Shown here one piece after another: positions 1 through 6,797 of a stretch of DNA of 7,201 nt (positions are counted from its first letter, which is position 1; every line of letters starts with the position of its first letter). The stretch spans positions 1-7,201 of the forward strand of contig JAFAQO010000170.1 of NCBI GenBank assembly GCA_019246375.1, in the 5' to 3' direction. The position numbers were made by a program, and so were the translations under genes. The stretch is from Mycobacterium sp. Lineage in GTDB: Bacteria > Actinomycetota > Actinomycetes > Mycobacteriales > Mycobacteriaceae. The notes under the pieces were generated by a model, which saw nothing but the letters and a program-made list of their open reading frames with translations, was not told where the DNA came from and did no database searches.

Positions 1-161
1 CCATCGGCCTGGTGATCCTGGTCCGGCTGGGTCGAGATGCCGGAATCATGGGCACCCAACCCATTTCGAAACGACTGGCGATTGCCGGTTGGACTGTCGC
101 CATCGTCATCGGCGCCTTCGGAGTTATATACGCCATCGCAGCGGCACTAGGCATGTTCTGA
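1..161 (+). CDS. C-terminal fragment of a membrane protein, probably an Nramp-family divalent metal transporter
   Basis: The reading frame enters from the left edge and ends at TGA (159-161), giving 52 complete codons. The visible residues are hydrophobic: the end of one membrane segment (IGLVILVRLG), a short polar loop with an IMG motif and conserved-looking PISKR, then one long final membrane helix (about residues 25-51, starting AIAGWTVAIV). The pattern of a helix ending in LV-x-L, a loop with A/G-I/V-MG, an Arg, then GW and a last hydrophobic helix resembles the C-terminus of MntH/Nramp proton-coupled Mn2+/Fe2+ importers, as I recall the mycobacterial MntH tail. The catalytic-core helices that would prove this are outside the window, so the family call is tentative; coding status is better supported. 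It converges on eccA5, with 185 bp between the stops. In M. tuberculosis, eccA5 is followed by lppT, so this neighbour differs. Confidence 0.5.
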   Translation, partial: IGLVILVRLGRDAGIMGTQPISKRLAIAGWTVAIVIGAFGVIYAIAAALGMF

Positions 162-277
162 CCGCATGTCCGAGTCATAGCAGCAGAGCGGGGTGGGTAT
201 GCCGGACAACACGGTACTTGCGTGCTGGCCACGCTGAGCAAGGGACAGGCTCCTCGGCAGCCCGCTACCAGGGATGA

Positions 278-316
278 GCGCCGGCGCCAAGGAATGTCGC
301 AGCCCACGTCCGGCGC
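278..316. repeat. GC-rich inverted repeat between convergent genes, possible terminator
   Basis: GCGCCGG (278-284) is exactly complementary to CCGGCGC (310-316) across a 25-nt loop. The left arm also sits inside a perfect 10-bp palindrome, GCGCCGGCGC (278-287), so two alternative pairings are possible. There is no T-run on either strand. The position between convergent stops suggests a bidirectional terminator of the U-tract-less kind proposed for mycobacteria, but in such GC-rich DNA these repeats also occur by chance. Confidence 0.25.
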
Positions 317-322
317 GGAGGA

Positions 323-345
323 GGCTTGAGGGTTGAGCCCAAGCC
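323..345 (-). terminator. Possible hairpin terminator just after eccA5
   Basis: Starting one base after the eccA5 stop, GGCTTG and CAAGCC (340-345 and 323-328 read on the minus strand) can form a 6-bp stem with an 11-nt loop. No U-tract follows, so this would be a weak, non-canonical terminator. It is suggested mainly by its position at the end of the operon. Confidence 0.25.
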
Positions 346-346
346 C

Positions 347-2179
347 TTAGGTGTTCTTCTTCTCGGCCACCGCCGCGCTGAGTCCTTCGGCAAGATCCTC
401 GCGGGTCAACTCCTGGAACCGGAGCAGTTGGTCGGGGCTGAAGTCGGCCATGTCGTTGGCCAGCACCGCGTCGAGGTCCTCATCGTCAAGGCGGGCACTG
501 CGGTGATCGCGGGCTTTTTCCACCACGTTGCGTACGAAGCCGGCATTTCCGAGCACGTCAATGCCGCGGATCAGATCGCCGTCTTCGGAGTAATTTTCGT
601 CAGTGTAAAACCTGGTGTACGCGGGCAATAACACGTCGACCGCTTCGTCGGTGATGACGTCTTCGTTTTCCCGGCCCATCAGCTTCGTCAGGTCGATCAG
701 TTCCGGCGGAGTGTAGCTGTAGAACTCGATCACCGTCGAAAAGCGCCGCCGCAGGCCTTGGTTCACTTCCAGCATCCGGTCCATCGCTTTCGCGTAACCG
801 GCTCCGAACACCACCAGCTCGTCGCGGTTGTTCTCCATGTAGAGCAGCAGGGTGTTGATGATCGCGTTGCCGTAGGGATCGCCCTGGTGGTAGCCACGCT
901 CGTGCAGCGCATGCATCTCATCGAAGAACACCGCCCCGCCCAGCGCTTCCTCGAGCATCTCCTCGGTGTTCTTCTCCGCGTCTGCCATATAGCGGCCCAG
1001 CAGCTTGGAGCGATTGGTCTCCACCACTAATGGCTTACGCAACACCGACAATCCGCACAGCTGCTTGGTGAACGCTCGAGCAACCGACGTTTTACCGGTG
1101 CCGGGTGGACCCAGCAACAGGGTGTGCCGCGAGGTCACCGGCACCGGTAGCCCCATCTTGGCGCGAGCCAGATTCACCTTTGTGGTCGACTTGATCAGCT
1201 TGATTTCGCGCTTGGCCCGTTCCATACCGAGCATCGCGTTGAGCTCGGCGTCCCCTTCGGCCATGTACTTCGCGGCCATTTCCGCGTGGCGAGCCGCCTC
1301 AGTCTGTTCGCGGGTCGGTGCACTGTCCGGATCCCACGGATCAGTGCGCGCCTCAATCGTTTCCGGGTCCGTCAGCACCAGCCGGTAATTGGAATTGTCC
1401 AACGCCTCCCGGGCAGGAGCGAACTTGGCATCACGCGAATACACCCTGCGCAGTAGTTCGGCGGCCTCCTCTTCGCGGCCCAGGTGCCGCAGGCACATGC
1501 CCTGTGTGTACAGCGCAACATTGGCCGCGCCCGGCACACGGTCAGCTTCGATGGCTTCCTCGCCGCGCCGGACGGCCTCCTCGAATACCCCGAGCGAGGC
1601 CAGCGCGGTGGTGGCCATGGCCGCTCCTGCGGCCTTCAGCTCGGGCTGACGCCACTGTGTCGCCGCCGGGAACTGGGCCAGTACGTCGGGCCAGCGGCCG
1701 GCGCGGAAATACAGCAGGCCGCGCACGTAGCGGATCACTTCGGCTTCGATAGGGTTACGCGGATCGGTGCCGTCCAGTAACCGGGACGCCTCCTCATAAC
1801 GTTTGGCGCCGGCAAGCGCGGCAGCATACGCGGCAGCGAGCGTATCGACGCTGGTGATTGCCAGCCGCAGGAAAAGCCCATCGGAAACCTGGGGCCGAAA
1901 CTGCAAATCGGTCACCCCGAGGCGGCGGAGCTCCCAACCGAAGGTCTTGACGGCTGCCCAGGCACCGGCAAGCACCTCGATGTTCTGGTCGCCGGCCAGC
2001 ACCCGGGCCAGCCAGGCATCACACATGTCCGGATCAATCGAGGTTGCGGTGGTGAACATGTGTAACGCAACCTGCGGATTGTGGCTGGGCTGCAGTCCGC
2101 TGACGGAAATGCCGGAGGCCAGAAGTCCGGCCACCATCGCGTTACGGGCGTCCGTTGCGGCCGTCCCGGGGCCTGTCAC
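347..2179 (-). CDS. eccA5: ESX-5 secretion AAA+ ATPase EccA5
   Basis: The product is 610 aa, the same length as M. tuberculosis EccA5 (Rv1798), and matches it closely from memory through the C-terminal half. EccA proteins are cytosolic CbxX/CfxQ-type AAA+ ATPases, thought to form hexamers and to act on EspG-bound PE/PPE substrates. Residues 1-270 are helical and TPR-like (repeated alanine-rich helix pairs, for example around 160-250). The ATPase domain follows: Walker A GPPGTGKT at 357-364, Walker B VFFDE at 417-421, a sensor-1 region FGAGYAK at 458-464, an Arg-finger-like GLRRRF at 475-480, and a sensor-2-like stretch GNAGFVRN at 544-551. The start is a GTG at 2179-2177 whose GTGA overlaps the eccE5 stop by 4 nt, with GGGAG (2187-2191) 7 nt upstream. 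It is the last gene of the coupled unit. No truncation or frameshift is seen. Confidence 0.97.
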   Translation of the reverse strand: MTGPGTAATDARNAMVAGLLASGISVSGLQPSHNPQVALHMFTTATSIDPDMCDAWLARVLAGDQNIEVLAGAWAAVKTFGWELRRLGVTDLQFRPQVSDGLFLRLAITSVDTLAAAYAAALAGAKRYEEASRLLDGTDPRNPIEAEVIRYVRGLLYFRAGRWPDVLAQFPAATQWRQPELKAAGAAMATTALASLGVFEEAVRRGEEAIEADRVPGAANVALYTQGMCLRHLGREEEAAELLRRVYSRDAKFAPAREALDNSNYRLVLTDPETIEARTDPWDPDSAPTREQTEAARHAEMAAKYMAEGDAELNAMLGMERAKREIKLIKSTTKVNLARAKMGLPVPVTSRHTLLLGPPGTGKTSVARAFTKQLCGLSVLRKPLVVETNRSKLLGRYMADAEKNTEEMLEEALGGAVFFDEMHALHERGYHQGDPYGNAIINTLLLYMENNRDELVVFGAGYAKAMDRMLEVNQGLRRRFSTVIEFYSYTPPELIDLTKLMGRENEDVITDEAVDVLLPAYTRFYTDENYSEDGDLIRGIDVLGNAGFVRNVVEKARDHRSARLDDEDLDAVLANDMADFSPDQLLRFQELTREDLAEGLSAAVAEKKNT

Positions 2180-3363
2180 CAGTGCGCTCCCACGAGGGCC
2201 GCCGAGGATTGCGACGCCTTACCCACAGGCACCGACAACTGTTCGCCGTCATCAAGCGGACGGTCCGGCACCAGCAGCAGCGGACGCGTCCTCGGGACCG
2301 GTAGGCTGGCGCATACTGCGACCAGCTGGCGGCCGGTGAGCCGATTCAACCCGCTCCACACTTCCCTGCGCAGCCGCTTGTCGCTGTGATAACGGACCCA
2401 TGCCGAAACGTCGGCGCCGCCGCGGCGAGCGACGAGCCGCACGGTCACCGCGGTCGCATTGGTGTTGGGCAGCCACAAGTCATGCAAGGTCGTAGACGTG
2501 ATGTCGTCCGGCGAAACCCAGAAGCTGGTCACATACTCGTTGGGTCCCTCGGGATCTTTGTATTTGAGTCGACGCCTGCGGGCGCGGACGTGCTCCGGTT
2601 GCAGACCGGCCAACACGGCGGATTCCACCTCGGCGAACTCGTCGGCGGTCACCGGCCGAGCCGCACAGCGCCGGCCGTCGAGATCGTGGGCGAGCCGTTC
2701 GGTAGCCGCAGCCAAGGTAGAGGCCACTGAATCGCGGGCCGCGATCGCGGCGATGTTGCGCTGCGGATCCATCCGCAACACCAGCCAGGTGTTGTGCTCA
2801 TCGAGTGCGGAGCGCTCCCGCTGCTTCGGATCGTCGCCGTCGTCGTCGCCGGCCGGAACCTGCGTTCCGACCGAGACGATGTCGATTTCGTCGAAGCGCA
2901 CGTCAAATTGGCGCAGCCGGGAGACAACCGCCTCGACCGGCAAAGTGCTCGACGGATCCTCTTGGTGCCGATGCCGACCGGACGTGGCGTCTTCTCGCGC
3001 TTCCACGGCAATCACCGCTACCAATCGACCCTGGTACTCGCGTATCCCGACGACGTCACGTCCGTATCGGCGCTGGTGATCGATTGGAGGTGTGCGCCCC
3101 AACGTCAGCATCGCCTGCGGATCGGCGAACCGATCCAGCACCCGCGCGGCCAGCGCGGAGGCCAGCGTGTTACGTCGGTAGGTAACGAGCCCGACGATCG
3201 TCACTGCCAGCGCGACGACCACGCCCACCCACCACGCGATGTGATCGGTCTGCCACGCGGCTGGCCAGTGACTGGCCAGCGCCAGCACCGCGACGTCGAT
3301 CACGAACACTGAAGTGATCCGTGGCCAGGACAAGGCCAATCCGAATCGTGGTTGTTCTCTCAT
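2176..3363 (-). CDS. eccE5: ESX-5 secretion membrane component EccE5
   Basis: The product is 395 aa (M. tuberculosis EccE5 is about 406). EccE is an inner-membrane subunit at the periphery of the type VII core complex with EccB, EccC and EccD. The N-terminus MREQPRFGLALSWPR matches the EccE5 start I recall. Two membrane helices follow (about 15-31 and 42-61), then a large soluble domain with family-typical stretches: IDHQRRYGRD (94-103), TWLVLRMDPQRN (192-203), AARPVTADE (234-242), SAWVRYHSD (320-328) and LNRLTGRQL (339-347). An open frame extends upstream to 3909, but that part is a shadow of mycP5. The ATG at 3363-3361 is preferred because it overlaps the mycP5 stop as ATGA, has GAAGG (3372-3376) 8 nt upstream, and begins the conserved N-terminus. 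An acidic segment (172-178, Asp/Gly) is encoded by a GTC/GCC-type trinucleotide run near 2829-2850. EccE looks like the most divergent ESX-5 protein here. Confidence 0.93.
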   Translation of the reverse strand: MREQPRFGLALSWPRITSVFVIDVAVLALASHWPAAWQTDHIAWWVGVVVALAVTIVGLVTYRRNTLASALAARVLDRFADPQAMLTLGRTPPIDHQRRYGRDVVGIREYQGRLVAVIAVEAREDATSGRHRHQEDPSSTLPVEAVVSRLRQFDVRFDEIDIVSVGTQVPAGDDDGDDPKQRERSALDEHNTWLVLRMDPQRNIAAIAARDSVASTLAAATERLAHDLDGRRCAARPVTADEFAEVESAVLAGLQPEHVRARRRRLKYKDPEGPNEYVTSFWVSPDDITSTTLHDLWLPNTNATAVTVRLVARRGGADVSAWVRYHSDKRLRREVWSGLNRLTGRQLVAVCASLPVPRTRPLLLVPDRPLDDGEQLSVPVGKASQSSAALVGAHW

Positions 3364-5135
3364 CGGCTCGACCTTCGCATTAACACGGCTCCACCAAACA
3401 CCAGACCGAGCGCCACCAGCACGGCGGCCAGCCCGCCGGCAGCGACCCACACCGGAGTCATGTTGCGTGGCGGTGGCGGTGGAGGCACCTTCAGCGGCGA
3501 CGACAACTTCTCCGGCAACAGCGGGCCCTCGGGCACATCCCACGTCAGCGCGGCCACCGGATCGATGACGCCGTAGCCGACCTGGTTGTCGACTCCCCCA
3601 GCCGGCGCACGGGCGGTGCGGACCAACCGGGTGATGATCTGATGCGCCGACAGCTGGGGGTACTTGGCCCGGACCAAAGCAGCCACGCCCGACACGATTG
3701 CGCTGGCAAAGCTGGTTCCGCTCGGCACCAGCAATGTGTTGTCCGGACCGTCGACCGCGTTGATCAGGCCGTTGTCCCGCGGTGAGAGGCCGACGACGTC
3801 GGTGCCTGGTGCGGCGATCGACACCCACGGACCCGCCAGGCTCATGTTGGCCATCGGCGCGCCAGTGGTATCCACCGCGCCGACCGTCAGGACGTAATCG
3901 CTGAACCATGACGGAGTCACTACGGTGTTCACGCCGCTCCAGTCTCGAGGGTCGTCGGGATGCAACGGATCATGCAGTGGATTCTGCTTGCAGCCCTGCT
4001 TGCTGGTGTCGCCGGCGGCGGCCACAATAACCGCATTCTTGTCGACAGCTGCGTAACGCACCGCGGCACCCAAGTCGCCCTGGTCGAGGACACTTCGTGC
4101 GCTCATGCAGGTCACGTCGGAGATGTTGATCACCGCGGCACCCATGTTGGCGGCGTGCACGATTGCCCGAGCCATGGTTCGGATGCTGTCCATCTTTTGC
4201 CGGGTCTGCGGATCCTGGTCGCCGTTGAAGGCGTCTCTGGCGGTAAACGCCTGGCTTGACTGGCGGATCGAGATCAGCTCGCTGTCCGGTGCAACTCCGC
4301 TGAAGGCGTCGGCCGGGGGCGCGGATGGCGGATCCATGGGCGCCGGGGCCGCGGGCCGAGAGCGGTCGGCGGCAACGACCTTCCCACCACCGGAATATCC
4401 GGGTGCTCTAACCGTGCCATGTCCCCAATTGGCTGCGCCCGGGGCCCTCGGTCCGGGTGGCGACCCGGGTTGCGGCTGGCTGCCGGGCTCCTCGGCGGGC
4501 GGCGCTGATGGCGGTGGTGCTGGCGGGTTGATGATCACCGTTTGTGGTGGTGGCGGTGGCGGCGGAGGCGGCTGCGACAACGTAATGGTCTGCGGTGGCG
4601 GCGGCGGCTCGTTAGTGGGAACGGGCATGCGAATGGGCGGCGGCGGCGGCCCCGCTGGTACAGCGTTCGCCGGTGCCGCGCCGATCATCGACGCCACGAT
4701 CGTGCCGTGCGCATCGCAGTCGGATAACCCGTCGCCTCCGGCCATCACGTAGTCGCCGCCGGGAGTCAGGTTCGGAAACCGGGCATGTGGGCTTACCCCA
4801 GTGTCGATGACGGCGACCTTTACTCCGGCGCCGCGTCCGGATTTCCATGCCTCGGGCAGATTGAGCATGTCCATCCATGTCGGTTGCACCCGAAAGTCGG
4901 TGCCCGGCAACACTCCCACTTCAGTGCAGTAGGACTGCTGACGCATCGGCTGTGCCGGTCCGGGCGGGCTGTCCGGCGGCACCGCGCCGGGATCAATGTC
5001 CGGCGGAGCGACTGAATACGCAGACGGTGAGCCAACCAGGGCAGCCGCGGCCACGATGGCAAGGGACGCTGTCGCTGCAGCTGCGCGGTGGCACCACCGC
5101 CGGCTGTTACCGATACCGGATCGCTGCGTAGACAT
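3360..5135 (-). CDS. mycP5: Mycosin MycP5, membrane-anchored subtilisin-like serine protease of ESX-5
   Basis: The product is 591 aa (M. tuberculosis MycP5 is about 585). Mycosins are S8-family proteases anchored on the periplasmic side; besides proteolysis they stabilise the ESX membrane complex. A signal peptide spans about 1-40 (hydrophobic core ATASLAIVAAAALVG, likely cleavage after AYS or SVA). The catalytic triad is D111 (AVIDTG), H143 (DAHGT) and S475 (SGTSFAS). Cysteines 70, 140, 343 and 382 are placed as expected for the two disulfides of mycosins. Residues about 161-275 are a very proline-rich loop inserted in the protease domain, as in MycP5. Where subtilases carry the oxyanion Asn (AAGN), this protein has AAGD with D376. 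A proline linker (550-556) leads to the C-terminal membrane helix (about 561-585) and the basic tail RRSSR. The ATG at 5135-5133 directly follows an in-frame TGA, so no earlier start exists; no good Shine-Dalgarno is present. It overlaps eccD5 by 29 nt and eccE5 by 4 nt. Confidence 0.97.
   Translation of the reverse strand: MSTQRSGIGNSRRWCHRAAAATASLAIVAAAALVGSPSAYSVAPPDIDPGAVPPDSPPGPAQPMRQQSYCTEVGVLPGTDFRVQPTWMDMLNLPEAWKSGRGAGVKVAVIDTGVSPHARFPNLTPGGDYVMAGGDGLSDCDAHGTIVASMIGAAPANAVPAGPPPPPIRMPVPTNEPPPPPQTITLSQPPPPPPPPPQTVIINPPAPPPSAPPAEEPGSQPQPGSPPGPRAPGAANWGHGTVRAPGYSGGGKVVAADRSRPAAPAPMDPPSAPPADAFSGVAPDSELISIRQSSQAFTARDAFNGDQDPQTRQKMDSIRTMARAIVHAANMGAAVINISDVTCMSARSVLDQGDLGAAVRYAAVDKNAVIVAAAGDTSKQGCKQNPLHDPLHPDDPRDWSGVNTVVTPSWFSDYVLTVGAVDTTGAPMANMSLAGPWVSIAAPGTDVVGLSPRDNGLINAVDGPDNTLLVPSGTSFASAIVSGVAALVRAKYPQLSAHQIITRLVRTARAPAGGVDNQVGYGVIDPVAALTWDVPEGPLLPEKLSSPLKVPPPPPPRNMTPVWVAAGGLAAVLVALGLVFGGAVLMRRSSR
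4297..4660 (-). repeat. Low-complexity CCG/CCA-rich DNA encoding the MycP5 proline loop
   Basis: Within mycP5, codons for about residues 160-275 are dominated by proline (CCG, CCA, CCC) interspersed with Ala, Gly and Ser, including an uninterrupted run of nine prolines near residues 189-197 (around 4545-4571). The plus strand here is correspondingly GGC/GGT/GGA-repetitive. Such tracts often vary in length between strains by slippage and are prone to assembly errors. The frame stays open across it and the downstream catalytic Ser region is intact. Confidence 0.7.
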
Positions 5136-6618
5136 TCATCAACCACAAGGCCAGCGGGAAGATCGGCATCAGGCAGAGGTATTCGATCCATTCCACGAAC
5201 TTGCGGAACAGCGGGCTGTAGATCGTATTCGGCACCACCGCGGCGGCCGTCAGTCCCGCCGCCGGCAGCAGGACCAAAATCGCCACCCCGATCGCAAGCG
5301 CCAACGGCGAGGACAGCACGAGCACGTACCGCACGATGACGGCGGCGACGATGAGCACCGCTGTCACCGCCAAGGTGATCGCTTGCCACCGGTCGACATA
5401 GGAACGGCCCCGCAACAGCAGGAATCCAGCTGTGAAGGCCGCCAGCAGCAGCGGCAGCCACCGTTGTCCGGCGTGCGGGTCACAAAGCCCAGTCGTGCAT
5501 ACGACTACCAGCACCCCTAGCGCAACCAGCAGTCCCGACAGGAACGCCCGAGCTCGTTCGGCGCGAAGCAGCACATCACGCACCGACGCGGGGCCCTCCA
5601 GAGTTGGCGTTCCGCCGTCGGACACCGACACAGTGGTCGGCAGGTCGGGTCGGGCCTCGAACACCCAGCGGCTGGTTGCAGAGGGGAATACCGGCAGGCG
5701 GATGCCCGACAGCCACCGTGACAGTGCTGGGGCGCCTTGGTACGCCAGCACGCAGGCCAACAGCACGCAGGTCATCAGGGTCACTGCACCGGTCAGCAGC
5801 AGCATCCTGGCGAGGCTCGCTATTGTCGCTGCAGCGCTGATCGTCACGAGCGCGGTGTAAATGCCCAGCCGGCGTCCGGTGAACCGCATGCATGCCATCG
5901 CCGCGACGCCGATGATCCCCAAGCCCAGGACGGCGTTCGGCGCGCCCACCGGGCCGGGTGCTACGGCGGCCGCCGCCACGCCCAGCGGCGCCAGCCCGCT
6001 CAGCAGCATGATGTCGCCAACTCGCCGCTCTTGCACCGTCTCGGCCCGCTTCAGGATCATCACTGAGACCGTTAACACCGCCACGGCGATCACTGCAGCG
6101 ATGGCGGCCGTCAGCCACGATTCACTGCGGTACCGGTACCAGCCCAGCAGGGCACTGGCCAGGAACACTCCGGCCGCCACCATTGCGGCGCCAACCTGCA
6201 CCGCGGCTATCGGGTCGATCGGCGCGAACCGCTTGCCGAGGTTGGCCGCCACCGCCGTCGAAATGTGTTCGATGACTTGGGACCGATGCTCGGTGTCGTC
6301 GAGGAACCTCAGCCACAGCCGGTCGCCGTCGTAGATCTCTTGCTCCGTCAGCGACTGCGTAACCCGCAACGGCGTGCCGTCGACCAGACACAATGCCCAG
6401 CGGCCCCGCCCAGCAGGGTCCAATGTGGCCATGCCCAGCTCACGCAGCCGACTGTTGACGACCTTCAGTAGCGGGTCGATCATCACCGACACCGGAGCAG
6501 CGGCGTCCAGCAGCACGCCGATCTGCACACCTTCGCCGGCCATGATGCTGACCACGGCCGCCCGAGAAGTAGAGACAGCTTCGGCGCCTGGCTGCGGCGC
6601 CTCGACAACCGCGGTCAC
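5107..6618 (-). CDS. eccD5: ESX-5 secretion membrane channel component EccD5
   Basis: The product is 503 aa, equal to M. tuberculosis EccD5 (Rv1795), and shares its strongly conserved C-terminus (YSPLFRKFVEWIEY, then CLMPIFPLALWLM and ending AIRYR). EccD forms the main membrane barrel of the type VII core complex, two copies per protomer. Residues about 20-110 form the cytosolic ubiquitin-like domain (QIGVLLDAAAPVSVM, GRGRWALCLVDGTPL, YDGDRLWLRF). Eleven membrane helices follow by hydropathy: about 137-159, 168-189, 201-219, 227-243, 250-270, 273-293, 360-378, 387-403, 411-430, 435-461 and 475-498, with a cytosolic loop (about 300-358) holding the conserved FPSATSRWVFEARPDLPTT. The GTG at 6618-6616 is chosen because GAGGTGG (6626-6632) lies 7 nt upstream and the translated start MTAVVEAPQ matches the known one. 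Its GTGA overlaps the stop of a small upstream ORF. The helix 2-6 region is diverged from M. tuberculosis, the ends much less so. Confidence 0.97.
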   Translation of the reverse strand: MTAVVEAPQPGAEAVSTSRAAVVSIMAGEGVQIGVLLDAAAPVSVMIDPLLKVVNSRLRELGMATLDPAGRGRWALCLVDGTPLRVTQSLTEQEIYDGDRLWLRFLDDTEHRSQVIEHISTAVAANLGKRFAPIDPIAAVQVGAAMVAAGVFLASALLGWYRYRSESWLTAAIAAVIAVAVLTVSVMILKRAETVQERRVGDIMLLSGLAPLGVAAAAVAPGPVGAPNAVLGLGIIGVAAMACMRFTGRRLGIYTALVTISAAATIASLARMLLLTGAVTLMTCVLLACVLAYQGAPALSRWLSGIRLPVFPSATSRWVFEARPDLPTTVSVSDGGTPTLEGPASVRDVLLRAERARAFLSGLLVALGVLVVVCTTGLCDPHAGQRWLPLLLAAFTAGFLLLRGRSYVDRWQAITLAVTAVLIVAAVIVRYVLVLSSPLALAIGVAILVLLPAAGLTAAAVVPNTIYSPLFRKFVEWIEYLCLMPIFPLALWLMNVYAAIRYR

Positions 6619-6755
6619 TGTGTCACCACCTCAACGGTATTACGCGCGCCGACCCGGGCGGGTCGCAGCGCGTGGGCCGCCAACGGTGCGTGCAGAACCT
6701 GCCTGCTCGCCGGCCGGTCCGGCGGAAGGTGCCAGTCAGCAAATTCGGTGTTCAT
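6615..6755 (-). CDS. Putative 46-aa small protein or leader peptide coupled to eccD5
   Basis: An ORF of 46 codons opens with ATG at 6755-6753, begins MNTEFADWHLPPDRPASRQ and ends VEVVTQ at TGA 6617-6615. I do not recognise it. Support: GAGGCGAGG (6759-6767) is a plausible ribosome site, with the outer GAGG 8 nt from the ATG; the stop overlaps the eccD5 GTG start as GTGA, the same junction style as eccE5-eccA5; and 35 of 46 codons end in G or C. An in-frame TAG (6803-6801) lies upstream, so the ATG is the first usual start. The peptide is Arg/His/Pro-rich with no signal peptide or membrane helix. It could be a real small ESX-5 protein, a leader whose translation couples or controls eccD5, or chance. 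Against: high GC makes short open frames common and there is no homology evidence here. Confidence 0.45.
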   Translation of the reverse strand: MNTEFADWHLPPDRPASRQVLHAPLAAHALRPARVGARNTVEVVTQ

Positions 6756-6797
6756 GTGCCTCGCCTCGCAATTGGTAATTTGTGACGTCGGGTGCCA

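Larger units (their letters stand above)
162..346. other. Intergenic region between convergent genes
   Basis: This 185-bp stretch separates the stop of the plus-strand membrane protein from the stop of eccA5 on the minus strand. I see no gene in it: a plus-strand reading frame over 89-277 starts inside the transporter tail in another frame and its Arg/His-rich translation looks non-coding. The only structure is a pair of GC-rich inverted repeats near eccA5, listed separately. Both genes should terminate here. Confidence 0.6.

Noticed and set aside
89..277. Plus-strand 62-codon frame near the left edge
   Set aside because: It begins inside the membrane protein tail in a different frame and is Arg/His-rich, with nothing recognisable.
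1803..2339. Plus-strand 178-codon frame opposite eccA5 and eccE5
   Set aside because: Antisense shadow of well-supported genes in GC-rich DNA, with Ala/Arg/Ser/Pro-biased composition.
3364..3909. N-terminal extension of the eccE5 frame to 577 codons
   Set aside because: The extra part overlaps the mycP5 catalytic region in another frame and its Arg/Gly-rich translation looks like a shadow; the ATG at 3363 gives the conserved EccE5 N-terminus.
4105..4752. Plus-strand 215-codon glycine-rich frame, superficially PE_PGRS-like
   Set aside because: It is the antisense of the MycP5 proline codons (CCG read as GGC/GGT on the other strand) and has no PE domain.
4820..5461. Minus-strand 213-codon frame overlapping eccD5 and mycP5
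   Set aside because: It overlaps the conserved C-terminus of EccD5 and the N-terminus of MycP5 and its translation has no recognisable domain.
5861..6334. Plus-strand 157-codon frame opposite eccD5
   Set aside because: Antisense shadow of the EccD5 membrane helices; no motif and no ribosome site looked for beyond chance.
6770..6785. AATT-GGT-AATT short dyad and GACGTC palindrome upstream of the small ORF
   Set aside because: Arms of 3-4 bp are too short to claim an operator.
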